Source: an uncultured Bacteroidales bacterium
Lineage (GTDB): Bacteria; Bacteroidota; Bacteroidia; Bacteroidales; UBA932
DNA: 20,558 bases
Direction of reading: 5' to 3'
Assembly (NCBI GenBank): GCA_934678915.1
Contig: CAKUSF010000027.1
Location: 1-20,558 of the forward strand
The notes under the pieces were generated by a model. The model searched no databases. It worked only from the letters and a program-made list of their open reading frames with translations, and had not been told where the DNA came from. This document shows positions 1-8,837 of this stretch, piece after piece. Made by a program: the position numbers and the translations under genes. Position 1 is the first letter of the stretch. Each line of letters opens with the position of its first letter.

Positions 1-1041
1 GTCGGCAACGAGGAATGGAGCGTGGAAGGCATCGAGGCCGGCACAAGGATCGCGCGGAAGATGAGTGAATATGTCCATTCCATTGATCCGACCAGACCGA
101 CCAACTACGGCAGCTCCGGAGGTCATGAGCTTGTGAAAGGAGTTGATGTGTTCGGCTACAACTATATCGTCCAGAATCCTGTGGACGAGTTCCATGAGAA
201 ATTCCCGGATCATTGCGCTGTCGGCACTGAGGAGACTTCGGGGGCCGGCACGAGAGGAAAGTATGCCACAGTCCCGGAGGAAGGCTGGATGACCCCTCTG
301 AACAGGGTTGACACCTTGGGCAGGATCAATGTCATAGAACACGGCTGGAAATTCTACAAGGCCCGTCCTTGGACAGGAGGACTTTTCTATTGGACCGGGC
401 AGGACTACCGTGGCGAGCCGAATCCTATGGTCTGGCCGGCTACTGGCTCCCAGTTCGGCATTCTGGACTACTGCTGCTTCCCGAAGGACGAGGCGTTCTA
501 CGTCAAGGCCGCATGGCTTGACGAGCCGACAGTCCACATCTGCGGTCCGTACAAAGGCGAGGTCTGGGTCTATTCCAACTGCGATCAGGTCCGTCTTTAT
601 GCCAACGGAAAGAACCTCGGAAAAAAGGATATGCCAGTGGACGGCCACCTTGTCTGGAAAGTAGGAGACGCTGCCAGATTCTCAGCAGTGGGCTACCGTA
701 GCGGCAAAAAAGTCGCGACTGATGAATATCCTTCCGTCGTCTCCGAGACAACTCTCACTCTCTCCAAGTCTCAGATAAAGGCTGACGGTCAGGATGTTGT
801 CGTGATCGACATCGACTCCCCGTCCGAGAGCCTGGAAGTCTCAGTCTCCGGAGCCACGTTCCTAGGCTGGGGCAACGGCAACCCTGGTTTCAAAGAGATC
901 GAAAGACCGGAGAACGGCAGCTCCATGACGATCAAACCGTTCTCCGGCAAAGCCCAGGTCATCATCCGCTCGATCGAAGGCTCAAAGGCCCCAATCAAGG
1001 TCTCGATAGGGGACAAGACAGTCGAGTTTGAGGCTGTCTAG
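1..1041 (+). CDS. Glycoside hydrolase family 2 (beta-galactosidase-like), C-terminal part, 5' end outside window
   Basis: The frame is open from base 1 to TAG at 1039-1041 and gives 346 residues; the start lies upstream of the window. The first residues, VGNEE, match the GH2 acid/base motif, with Glu4 as the likely proton donor. GTEETSGAGTRGKY around residues 75-88 fits the GH2 nucleophile region, with Glu77 the likely nucleophile. A conserved stretch follows (FYWTGQDYRGEP, then SQFGILDYCCFPKDE), typical of Bacteroidota GH2 enzymes that carry DUF4982-like beta domains after the catalytic barrel. The last ~170 residues are beta-rich, consistent with such Ig-like C-terminal domains. The family hydrolyses terminal beta-linked sugars such as galactose; the exact substrate cannot be read here. 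The gene converges on the SusCD operon with a 13-bp gap, so it is not part of that transcript, although both may serve glycan use. The secretion signal cannot be assessed. Confidence 0.9.
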   Translation, partial: VGNEEWSVEGIEAGTRIARKMSEYVHSIDPTRPTNYGSSGGHELVKGVDVFGYNYIVQNPVDEFHEKFPDHCAVGTEETSGAGTRGKYATVPEEGWMTPLNRVDTLGRINVIEHGWKFYKARPWTGGLFYWTGQDYRGEPNPMVWPATGSQFGILDYCCFPKDEAFYVKAAWLDEPTVHICGPYKGEVWVYSNCDQVRLYANGKNLGKKDMPVDGHLVWKVGDAARFSAVGYRSGKKVATDEYPSVVSETTLTLSKSQIKADGQDVVVIDIDSPSESLEVSVSGATFLGWGNGNPGFKEIERPENGSSMTIKPFSGKAQVIIRSIEGSKAPIKVSIGDKTVEFEAV

Positions 1042-1054
1042 ATTGAAGCGGTGA

Positions 1055-1972
1055 TTATTTCTGATTCAGTACGTTGATGTCGATTTTGTAAATCCCATCG
1101 TTCATGTAGCCGTACTGGAATGATGGTAGGCAATAGACAGCGTACAGTTGGAAATGCTTGTCATCCAGTTTGAGGTTCTGGGCATCGTATTTGGAAAAGT
1201 CCCGTCCCCACTTGTAGTCGCTTGGGAAATACGCGTACGCCATGTGCGTACCGTTTAGGAGCATTCCGGTTGGAAACTCTTTAAATTTGATGCGGTCGCC
1301 TTCGCATTGGAACTCCACGTAGTCAGGAGTGCCGCCCATCCATCCGTTTGCGGCATATTCCTCAGCAATCAGACCCTCACGGTACGGATCCATGACACGG
1401 TAGATCTCTTCTCCATCCGCTTTGTAGATTTCGGTTTTGTAGGCCTTCTCGAAGATGCACTCATCGAAGTAGGTGCAGTCACCGTATTTCTTGAACACAA
1501 GCTTCTTGGTGACAGTGATGGTGATGGTGCTTCTTCCCGATGGGGAGACCCCGTCGAGAATGTCAAGCTTCATCCTGTATTTCTCGGAAGTTTTCAGTCT
1601 CCCGGTGTCTCTGAACCGTAGGCGTACTAATGCACTGCATGAATTTTCGGAAAAAGTAACTTTCGGTGACAACAGAGAGAACACCCCATCTGGATCGGCA
1701 TCTTCCCAAACTGGGGAAGATGCATCTTGTGGGGCTGTGTCGTATTTGAATGACACAATGGCCTGCTCGGCTGGGCCCTTGACCCCTCTGTAGATTGGAA
1801 TTTCCAAGGTGCCTTTTTCCTCCGAAGACACCTCAGCGTAGAGCACATTAGAAGCGAAGGCAAACCCGCTTTCACCATCGTAGAGAGCACCTTCACTCTC
1901 TCCTGAACAAGACATTACTAACAGGGTAGCGATGCTTAGTAAGATATAATTCAATAGCTTAGTTCTGAACAT
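1055..1972 (-). CDS. SusD-linked surface lipoprotein (DUF4843-like, Calx-beta-like N-terminal domain)
   Basis: I start the gene at ATG 1970-1972 (305 aa) because the protein then begins with a lipoprotein signal, MFRTKLLNYILLSIATLLVMSC, with the lipidated Cys at 22. A start 14 codons upstream would bury that signal. The start overlaps the end of the susD gene by 14 bp, which suggests translational coupling. Residues ~30-145 form a beta-rich segment (LYAEVSSEEKGTLEIPIYRG, ending TITITVTKK) like the Calx-beta-type domains of small lipoproteins encoded after SusD. The rest has a tyrosine/aspartate-rich C-terminal region containing GDCTYFDECIFE. It is the last gene of the five-gene operon and sits where SusE/SusF-like accessory lipoproteins usually sit, so a cell-surface ligand-binding role is inferred. 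The DUF4843 assignment is from memory of the family pattern. Confidence 0.75.
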   Translation of the reverse strand: MFRTKLLNYILLSIATLLVMSCSGESEGALYDGESGFAFASNVLYAEVSSEEKGTLEIPIYRGVKGPAEQAIVSFKYDTAPQDASSPVWEDADPDGVFSLLSPKVTFSENSCSALVRLRFRDTGRLKTSEKYRMKLDILDGVSPSGRSTITITVTKKLVFKKYGDCTYFDECIFEKAYKTEIYKADGEEIYRVMDPYREGLIAEEYAANGWMGGTPDYVEFQCEGDRIKFKEFPTGMLLNGTHMAYAYFPSDYKWGRDFSKYDAQNLKLDDKHFQLYAVYCLPSFQYGYMNDGIYKIDINVLNQK

Positions 1973-3590
1973 AAGGATTCTGGTCTTCGGGATTGATGTT
2001 CGGATTATTGTCAATTTCCACCTGAGGGATCATCAGAATGCATTCGATGTAGTCCGCAGGAAAATTAAGGTACTCTGGGTATTTGCTGAGGTAGTTGGTG
2101 TGATTTGATTCCTCACCGTTCACAACCCAATAGCGAGTCCAACCTTTCGCAAGTCTGAGTATGTCAAAGATGCGCCCGGTTTCGCCCCAGAGTTCGATTC
2201 GACGTTGCAGAAGAATTTCGTCCAAGAGGGTCTTCACGGTTCCGGTGGTGCCGAAAGTCTGCTCGTTTCCGCTAAGTGTGCCCAGTGTCTGGTTCCAATT
2301 AGAGTCTCGGCGACTCATGATCTCTCCAAGAGCACTTTTGGCCTCGTTGTCGTTTCCTAGGCGGCAAAGTGCCTCTGCAAGAATTAGATACGCTTCTTCA
2401 AGACGCATGAATATGTAGTCTCCTTTGTAGGACTTTTGATCTGCCCACTGAAACTTGAACTGGTTGTAGTTGATGTTAGCTCCGTACTTCCACTCTTTCG
2501 CGCTGACACCTATGTTCCCGTTCCACCATCCTTTGCGTATGTCAGAGTCAGGAATCTGAGCGTAGAGCCAGTTGCTGATGCACTTCGGAGCCTCGGCAGC
2601 GTAGTAAACATTGGTGCACGCGTCCATATTCGAGAAAAATGAAGCGAACACGGTTGATTGGTCTGAGATGATCTCCGCACCCCACAGAACCGATGACGAG
2701 CTGACGCTGTTGAATGGGGTCTTCCCTGTGGTCCAGTCTGTGGTGTTGTCATCAAACGTGCCTTTGGTCACAGTCGCCTCTGATTTTGAAAGAAGAGATG
2801 CGTTTGGTGTACCGATGGCTCTTTTGGCCGCTTCCACTGCTTTGCTCCAGTCGTTCTCGACCAAAGCTACACGGGCTTGGAGCAGGCTTGTAGAGTAAAT
2901 GTCAAGGTTTGAGATGTGCTTGCGCCTGACCCCGCACTGTTCGAACAGCGAAAGGGCCGTCTCAAGATCCTTGTCAATCTGCGCGTAAACTTCTTTGACA
3001 GAGTTCCGTTTCCCTCCCTTGCTTGAGGCGTTCGTTGGCTCGGTGTAGATCGGGACACCAGGAAGGTCCTCGTGACCGACAAGTGTCTGCTGGAAGGACT
3101 GAATTAGCATGAAATAGCTGAATGCGCGCACAGCATGAGCCTGCGCGATGATGCAACTAATCTCATTGGCGTCACCTGTCGCTGAGCCCGCAGAGGAGAT
3201 GATGTAGTTGACATTGCTGATGATTTCGTAGAAATATTCCCACGTGAAGTAGCAACGCCAGATTTTGCTGGTGTAGCGGTTGCGCTGGTCGTAGTTGTAG
3301 TCATGCCAGAACCACCCCGCTCCTTGGGCGGTCTGGACCATGTCATCGCCCATGAGGTCGGCTGCGAGCGTCACCGCCATATTCCCAAAACATTGGTGGG
3401 CGTTAGCAGTGACAAAGTCAAGACGGTTGTACATTGTCGCATAGACCCCGTTCATGGCCACTTGCAAACCTTCGACATCGGCAAGAATCTTTTCCTTGTC
3501 AACATCTGTGGTGGGGGAGGTCTCCATCAATGAAGAGCATGAGCTGCAAATTGTTGCAGCCAATATCATAATGATAGGAAATCTTTTCAT
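1959..3590 (-). CDS. SusD/RagB family nutrient-binding outer membrane lipoprotein
   Basis: The protein has 543 aa, a usual SusD length. It opens with a lipoprotein signal (MKRFPIIMILAATICSSC, Cys18 lipidated). The early motif METSPTTDVDKEKILAD...GVYATMYNR is typical of the SusD N-terminal helix region. Helical TPR-like segments follow (AQAHAVRAFSYFMLIQSF; ARVALVENDWSKAVEAAKRA). The C-terminal RagB/SusD signature is also present: FMRLEEAYLILAEALCRLG, then RRIELWGETGRIFDILRLAKG. SusD proteins cap the SusC transporter at the cell surface and pass bound glycan or peptide into it. The gene starts 5 bp after the susC stop, and the next lipoprotein overlaps its end by 14 bp, so all are probably one transcript. 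The ligand is unknown; only an unlinked convergent GH2 gene lies nearby. Confidence 0.95.
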   Translation of the reverse strand: MKRFPIIMILAATICSSCSSLMETSPTTDVDKEKILADVEGLQVAMNGVYATMYNRLDFVTANAHQCFGNMAVTLAADLMGDDMVQTAQGAGWFWHDYNYDQRNRYTSKIWRCYFTWEYFYEIISNVNYIISSAGSATGDANEISCIIAQAHAVRAFSYFMLIQSFQQTLVGHEDLPGVPIYTEPTNASSKGGKRNSVKEVYAQIDKDLETALSLFEQCGVRRKHISNLDIYSTSLLQARVALVENDWSKAVEAAKRAIGTPNASLLSKSEATVTKGTFDDNTTDWTTGKTPFNSVSSSSVLWGAEIISDQSTVFASFFSNMDACTNVYYAAEAPKCISNWLYAQIPDSDIRKGWWNGNIGVSAKEWKYGANINYNQFKFQWADQKSYKGDYIFMRLEEAYLILAEALCRLGNDNEAKSALGEIMSRRDSNWNQTLGTLSGNEQTFGTTGTVKTLLDEILLQRRIELWGETGRIFDILRLAKGWTRYWVVNGEESNHTNYLSKYPEYLNFPADYIECILMIPQVEIDNNPNINPEDQNPYVQN

Positions 3591-3595
3591 AAAGC

Positions 3596-6500
3596 TTAGA
3601 ATTTAATGTCCACACCGAGTGAGACCGTACGGTTCGGGGTGTAAGTGTAGGAGGTGGATCCGGTAAAACTGCTCTGAGGATTTAAGCCCTTTAGTGCGCT
3701 GAACATCATCAAGTTGTCACCAGAGGCGTAAAGACGTAGTGAACGAATATGGTACTTCTCCAATTCGGTGTTCTTGAATGTGTAGCCTGCCGAAACACTC
3801 TTTATGCTGAAATATGACGCATTGATGAGGAATCGATCGTTGATTACAGTCGTGGCGGTTGTGGTGATCTTCGGGACATCGGTGATCTGCCCGGCCTCAG
3901 TCCATGCGCGCAGAGAGTTAACGTGATAGGTCTGACCCACGTAAGACGGTTCCATCAGTGCGCTGTAGGTGCTGTCATAAATCTTGCCACCCAAGGAATA
4001 TGTAAACAGGGCGGAGATGTCCACATTCTTGATGTGAAGGCTGGATGACAGTGAGCCGTAGATGTCAGGCAGTCTGCTGCCGCAAAGCCATTTGCATCCT
4101 GAAGCTATGGTGGCATTGTTGGTCACGTACTCGCTGCCCTTGATCGGAGCTCCATTCTCATCCTTGGCGTAGGCAAGATAAAGCTGCTCGCCAGTTGCAG
4201 GATCGACACCAGCACTTCGGGCTACGTAAAATGTGTTCACTGGCTCGCCTTCACGGATAAGATATACTCCATTGTTGATGTCCTCACCGTTGCCGGTAAG
4301 GGACACGACCTTGTTGTTGACAGTAGACCCCATGAGCGTCACGTTCCAGAACAAGTCCGGAGAGTTGAGGATGTCGTAGCCCAAGGTGATGTCAAATCCA
4401 GTGTTGTACATTTCCCCGACATTGGCGTAATAGCCGGGAAAGCCCAGGGAGATGGCGATAGGATATTCAAGAAGCATGTCCGTGGTGGTCCTTTTGTACC
4501 ACTCTATGCTTCCGCTCATCCGGCTTAGAATCTTGAATTCGACGCCAAGGTTCACATTGCCGTTCTTTTCCCATGTAACATCTTGATTTTCTAGAGATGA
4601 AATGATGGCTCCTGAATATGTCCCATTCGGGTAGGTCATGTCGTATAGTGCCTGCCAGGCGTAGTATGAACCGATGTTGTCGTTGCCCTGAATGCCGTAG
4701 CTGGCTTTCAGTGTCATGTTGTCCAGCCAGTCAATCTCTTGCATGAACGGCTCCTGCGAAACCCTCCAGGACGCTCCAAGGGACCAGAATGTTCCCCATC
4801 TGTTCTTTTTGATGAACCGGGAGGATCCGTCAGTGCGCAGACTCGCTGAAAGGTAGTACTTGTCAGCGAAATTGTAGTTAGCCCTGCACAACCATGAGTT
4901 TATGCTGTAGGTCTCACCAGTGGAAGTGGCGTCAGCGAGGGTAGATCCCATTCCCAGTTCCGTAAAGTCATCGAAAGGGAAACCGGTTCTCTGTCCCATC
5001 AGATAATGGGATTCGATGTTGTAAAATTCGTGTCCCGCCATCACGTCCACGGTGTGCTCACCGAAAACATGCTTGTAGGACAGCAACTGGTTCCATGTGT
5101 AGCTGCGTGTGCGTTGATATTCCTTGGTAAGACGTCCTGAACCAGCCGCGTTTCCATTGTTGCGGTTGTACTTTGTGGAGTTGTTCTCGTTCAAGATGTC
5201 AGCTCCCAAAGAGGTACTCAGCTTGAAGTCACCGAATTTTATTCCCAGATGCCCGCGCAAGTTGACATTGTCACTTATCATGTAGTAGTCGTCATCGAAC
5301 AGGGTTGCGATGCAGTTACGGTTGTTCTGCGCACCTGCCGGTCTTGAGGAGCCGTAGTCGAAGACACGCTTGCCGTTTTTAAGAATCGCATTTCCGTCTG
5401 CGTCAACCTCGTACACCGGGTAGATCGGAGCCATCATCATGGCTGTGTACCAGATGTTGTTGGCTTGGGTACCGGATGCTCCGAGATAGTCGCTTCTGGA
5501 ATTGGAATAATTTGCACTGAGACCGAATTCGAACCAGTCGTAAGGTGTAAATTCGGCTCCGAGTCTGGCAGTTATGCGTCGGAAAGATGTTGTGGAGATT
5601 GTTCCGTTTTCGTCAAGGTAGCCAAGCGATGCAATGTACTTGCTCACTTCTGATGCACCGGACATTGAAAAGAGATATTCCTGACGTGTCGGAAGTTTGG
5701 CCTTTGCCTCTCCAAGCCAATCCGCAGAGTATTTTGTCACTGCATCCCCTACGACCTTTCCGTCTGCATCGAAAAGATTCTCCACATCCTTGTCGAAGAT
5801 GTTGTACTTGTTGTTGATGCCAAGGACGTTTTTGGCAAGGCGTGACGGAGTCAAAGACGCGGCCTTGCTGGGAAGGTAGCCTTCTGTATAGACGAGATCA
5901 TTGTATGTCGCCCTGTACATCTGTTCCATGTACTGTGTGGCACTGACTGTTTCGTACGGGCTGATTGCCATAGAGTTGAAACCTGCGCGCGCAGTAAACT
6001 CTATGGAAATCTTTTCATCGGCATTTCCTCCGCTTTTGGTGGTCACGATGACCACTCCGTTTGCTCCTCTAGAGCCGTAGAGCGCTCCGGCAGATGCGTC
6101 CTTTAGTACGGACAGACTTTCGATGTCGTTGGGATTGAGTGAGTTGAGGCTTCCATCGTAAGGAATACCGTCCACGACAATCAGAGGAGAACTGCTTGCG
6201 TTGATGGACCCGAATCCTCTCACCATGATGCCGGCTCCGCTGCCGGGTTGTCCGCTTCCAGATGTGGTCATCACACCGGACATCTGTCCGTCAAGCATTC
6301 TGGAGACATCCGCCACAGGCCTGTCCCGCAATTTCTCGCCTCTTATCGTTTCCGCTGAACCCGTGAACGATTCCTTGGACGCTGTACCGTAGGCCACCAC
6401 AAGGACATCATCAAGGACATTGACATCAGCTGTCATCGCGACATTGAGCGTGGACCGTCCATTCACTGCGATGGTCTGTTCCTGCATCCCAAGGCATGAG

Positions 6501-6721
6501 AACACGAGGGTTGCGTCTGATGGGACAGAGATGGAATATTTTCCGTCCAAGTCGGTGATTGAATGGCTGCTTCCGCCTTTTTCAAGGACAGCTACTCCAG
6601 GCAGTGGCGCGTTGCCAAAAATATCAGTCACCTGACCGGTGACTGATATCTTCTGTGCCGACAACGGCAGCATTGCCGCGAGTATTGCCAGCAACGTGAG
6701 CAGAATTGTTTTCTTTCTCAT
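3596..6721 (-). CDS. SusC/RagA family TonB-linked outer membrane transporter
   Basis: This 1041-aa protein is complete. A Sec signal covers residues 1-22 (MRKKTILLTLLAILAAMLPLSA). Residues ~25-100 are a CarboxypepD_reg-like domain (ISVTGQVTDIFGNAPLPGV, TDLDGKYSISVP). A TonB-box-like segment, LDDVLVVAYGTASKESFTGS, spans ~103-122. The plug domain at ~123-230 carries the SusC hallmarks VRGFGSI, PLIVVDGIPYDG and SVLKDASAGALYGSRGANGV. The remainder is a 22-strand-type barrel ending in the outer-membrane signature SLGVDIKF with a terminal Phe. There is no N-terminal FecR-interacting extension, so signalling through an anti-sigma factor is not suggested. The gene starts 1 bp after the preceding lipoprotein stop and ends 5 bp before susD, and it is the third gene in the operon instead of the first. 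Confidence 0.96.
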   Translation of the reverse strand: MRKKTILLTLLAILAAMLPLSAQKISVTGQVTDIFGNAPLPGVAVLEKGGSSHSITDLDGKYSISVPSDATLVFSCLGMQEQTIAVNGRSTLNVAMTADVNVLDDVLVVAYGTASKESFTGSAETIRGEKLRDRPVADVSRMLDGQMSGVMTTSGSGQPGSGAGIMVRGFGSINASSSPLIVVDGIPYDGSLNSLNPNDIESLSVLKDASAGALYGSRGANGVVIVTTKSGGNADEKISIEFTARAGFNSMAISPYETVSATQYMEQMYRATYNDLVYTEGYLPSKAASLTPSRLAKNVLGINNKYNIFDKDVENLFDADGKVVGDAVTKYSADWLGEAKAKLPTRQEYLFSMSGASEVSKYIASLGYLDENGTISTTSFRRITARLGAEFTPYDWFEFGLSANYSNSRSDYLGASGTQANNIWYTAMMMAPIYPVYEVDADGNAILKNGKRVFDYGSSRPAGAQNNRNCIATLFDDDYYMISDNVNLRGHLGIKFGDFKLSTSLGADILNENNSTKYNRNNGNAAGSGRLTKEYQRTRSYTWNQLLSYKHVFGEHTVDVMAGHEFYNIESHYLMGQRTGFPFDDFTELGMGSTLADATSTGETYSINSWLCRANYNFADKYYLSASLRTDGSSRFIKKNRWGTFWSLGASWRVSQEPFMQEIDWLDNMTLKASYGIQGNDNIGSYYAWQALYDMTYPNGTYSGAIISSLENQDVTWEKNGNVNLGVEFKILSRMSGSIEWYKRTTTDMLLEYPIAISLGFPGYYANVGEMYNTGFDITLGYDILNSPDLFWNVTLMGSTVNNKVVSLTGNGEDINNGVYLIREGEPVNTFYVARSAGVDPATGEQLYLAYAKDENGAPIKGSEYVTNNATIASGCKWLCGSRLPDIYGSLSSSLHIKNVDISALFTYSLGGKIYDSTYSALMEPSYVGQTYHVNSLRAWTEAGQITDVPKITTTATTVINDRFLINASYFSIKSVSAGYTFKNTELEKYHIRSLRLYASGDNLMMFSALKGLNPQSSFTGSTSYTYTPNRTVSLGVDIKF

Positions 6722-6722
6722 A

Positions 6723-8816
6723 TTACTCTTTTATGCAACGTGTGGCTGCACCGTGCGTGCGGTTGAGCATGGACTCGCTGGCAGGATTGCCCCACGCCAA
6801 GCATTCGTAAAACACGGTGTTTGAATTGTCTGTGCAAGTGTTGTAATACCCGCTTCCTCCCACGCTTTGGAGCGTGCCGTTGTTCGGGTCGAGTTTACCA
6901 ACAAGCGGGAACCAGTACTCCTTGCCTGCTTTCGTCTTGTAACGGAAGCCGATGCACTTGTCGTAATCCTGGAACCAAGGGTACGACTCATCATAGGCCC
7001 CGTCATCATTGAGTGAGCCCTTTTTCTTGTACTCGCTGCGGAAGCCCCAACCGCTTCCTGCGGCAGGTATCCGCCATCCCTCAGGACATGGGTCGTAGAT
7101 TGTCTTGGCATTGGTCTTGCCGCCCCAAAGATCGTTGTTCTGGAGGGAGGCTTTGTCCGTGAGCCAATCCACCACCGGCCATGCACTTGAAGGCGCACCG
7201 TAGAACACATCCGGATGCTCAATCGCCAGCTGGAGATTGGTGCTCGTGTTGTCGTTGTAGGTTGGCCTTTCCTCGATCTTCATGTAGATCTGGTTTCCGT
7301 TGATGTCGTACATGCGTTTCTGAATCTGAGATTCCACGTCATCGCTTCCAGGGAACGGGTCCTTACGTCCCCACTGGTACATTAGACCAAGGGCATCCTT
7401 GCTGTACTTTTGCGCACTCAAGGCACCGAGATTTCGATCCATGTATTTGTAAGTGACGCCATTAGCATCGGTCCATTCGAAGACATCGGCCTCTGGATCA
7501 TAGTCCGTTACCCAGACATGCCAGCTCCACACAACCCTGTCTCCGTCGCGGGCAGCGATTACTGCGTTGCCTTCTTTGCCTTCAGCAAGCTTGACAACGA
7601 CAACTCCTTCGTTTCCGTTTCCTGAAACGGAACCCACAAGCCCTATGGCATCCTGCCAAACAAGAGACGCGTTGTCAAACTCAAGAGCTGTTGTCGAGTT
7701 GCCTTTCACTGCCTTGATTGTCAATGTACTTCCAGGTTTTACAATGTGGCAGTTGGCGGCTCCAGCGGTTGTGGTGATCTCAACGATGAAAAGAGAACCG
7801 GAATATTCAGCCTTCCTGTTGTGGTCGTCAGTCGCACTGATTTTGATTTCGAGAGTCTGGCCTATTGAGGCTGGAGCGTTGTATTTCACCTTGATGATGT
7901 CTTCACTGACGGAAACTTCCGTGCTCCATCCCGATGACACCTCCACTGTAGGTGTTCCGGTGATCTTTGCAGGGGCGAGGTTTTGAACCTTGTAGGACAG
8001 AGTGAATGAGCCTCCGGCCTTGACTGCCATTGAATTTGGTTCTCCGAGAGCTGTGATTGTGAGTGGCTCGGAGGCTTTCACCTTGACGCTGACACTCTTT
8101 GTCAGGCTTCGTTTGTGGGTGTCGCTTGCGGTAAGCGAAACCTTGACTGTGGTTTCCTCCGTGATCACTTCGGGGGCTGTCAGTTTGATGCTCCCCTGAT
8201 ATTTGACATAGTCCACCTTGCCAAGTGCACATGAGTAGTCGCTGTTGTCAACAGAAGGTACAAGCTCAAGTGTGGCCCCCTCGGAACCTGTGACTGTGAA
8301 AGGAATCTCTAGGGTCTGCCCAGGATTGATTGTCGGTGCGCTGTTGTCGAAGAATATTCCTAAATCACCGTAGTCATCGTCTCCCTTTTCGCTACCACCT
8401 GGCTCGTCCTCGGAACCTCCACCTCCGTTGCCTGTTACAGAGACATCCACAAAACGCGATAGCTTTCTGAGGTGCGAGTCGGACACCTTGAGGAACACCT
8501 GTGCCTCAAGGTCACTGGAGATTGTCTTGGAAGCACTGACCAAGATCACACCTTGAGCCTTGTCATAGTCTATCTTGCTCAGTTTGCACTTAATCTTGCT
8601 GTTGTCTGAGGACGGCTCGAAGTCAAGCGCAGCACCATCAGTGCCTGTGACAGTGAACGGTACCTCTATGGATTCACCAGCATTGAGGGACACCTTTTCA
8701 GTGTCGAAGATGATGTTAAGCTCCCCATAAGAGTCTGTCAACTCGTTATAAGTGCAACTGCTCAGTGTCATCGCCCCCGTTACTATGAGGGCGATGAGGT
8801 TAAGAATTCTTTTCAT
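6723..8816 (-). CDS. Surface lipoprotein with three Ig-like repeats and a FISUMP-like C-terminal module
   Basis: The product has 697 aa. Its lipoprotein signal ends in LSSC, with Cys21 lipidated. Three tandem Ig-like repeats span about residues 31-128, 150-247 and 251-346. The first two share the pattern GESIEVPFTVTGTDGA / GQTLEIPFTVTGSEGA and are joined by a Gly/Asp-rich linker (~129-150). Residues ~352-697 form a separate module: NCHIVKPG, LVWQDAIGLV, EGNAVIA, VVWSWHVWVTD, YMDRNLGA, YQWGRKDPFPG, YDPCPEGWRIP and a terminal RCIKE. This motif set resembles the Fibrobacter succinogenes major paralogous (FISUMP, TIGR02145) family and the C-terminus of Bacteroidota fimbrillins. It follows its shorter paralogue by 21 bp and precedes susC by 1 bp. 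A stalked surface-binding or adhesion role is inferred; no catalytic motif is visible. Confidence 0.85.
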   Translation of the reverse strand: MKRILNLIALIVTGAMTLSSCTYNELTDSYGELNIIFDTEKVSLNAGESIEVPFTVTGTDGAALDFEPSSDNSKIKCKLSKIDYDKAQGVILVSASKTISSDLEAQVFLKVSDSHLRKLSRFVDVSVTGNGGGGSEDEPGGSEKGDDDYGDLGIFFDNSAPTINPGQTLEIPFTVTGSEGATLELVPSVDNSDYSCALGKVDYVKYQGSIKLTAPEVITEETTVKVSLTASDTHKRSLTKSVSVKVKASEPLTITALGEPNSMAVKAGGSFTLSYKVQNLAPAKITGTPTVEVSSGWSTEVSVSEDIIKVKYNAPASIGQTLEIKISATDDHNRKAEYSGSLFIVEITTTAGAANCHIVKPGSTLTIKAVKGNSTTALEFDNASLVWQDAIGLVGSVSGNGNEGVVVVKLAEGKEGNAVIAARDGDRVVWSWHVWVTDYDPEADVFEWTDANGVTYKYMDRNLGALSAQKYSKDALGLMYQWGRKDPFPGSDDVESQIQKRMYDINGNQIYMKIEERPTYNDNTSTNLQLAIEHPDVFYGAPSSAWPVVDWLTDKASLQNNDLWGGKTNAKTIYDPCPEGWRIPAAGSGWGFRSEYKKKGSLNDDGAYDESYPWFQDYDKCIGFRYKTKAGKEYWFPLVGKLDPNNGTLQSVGGSGYYNTCTDNSNTVFYECLAWGNPASESMLNRTHGAATRCIKE

Positions 8817-8837
8817 CAGATATTGTTGAAATTTAGT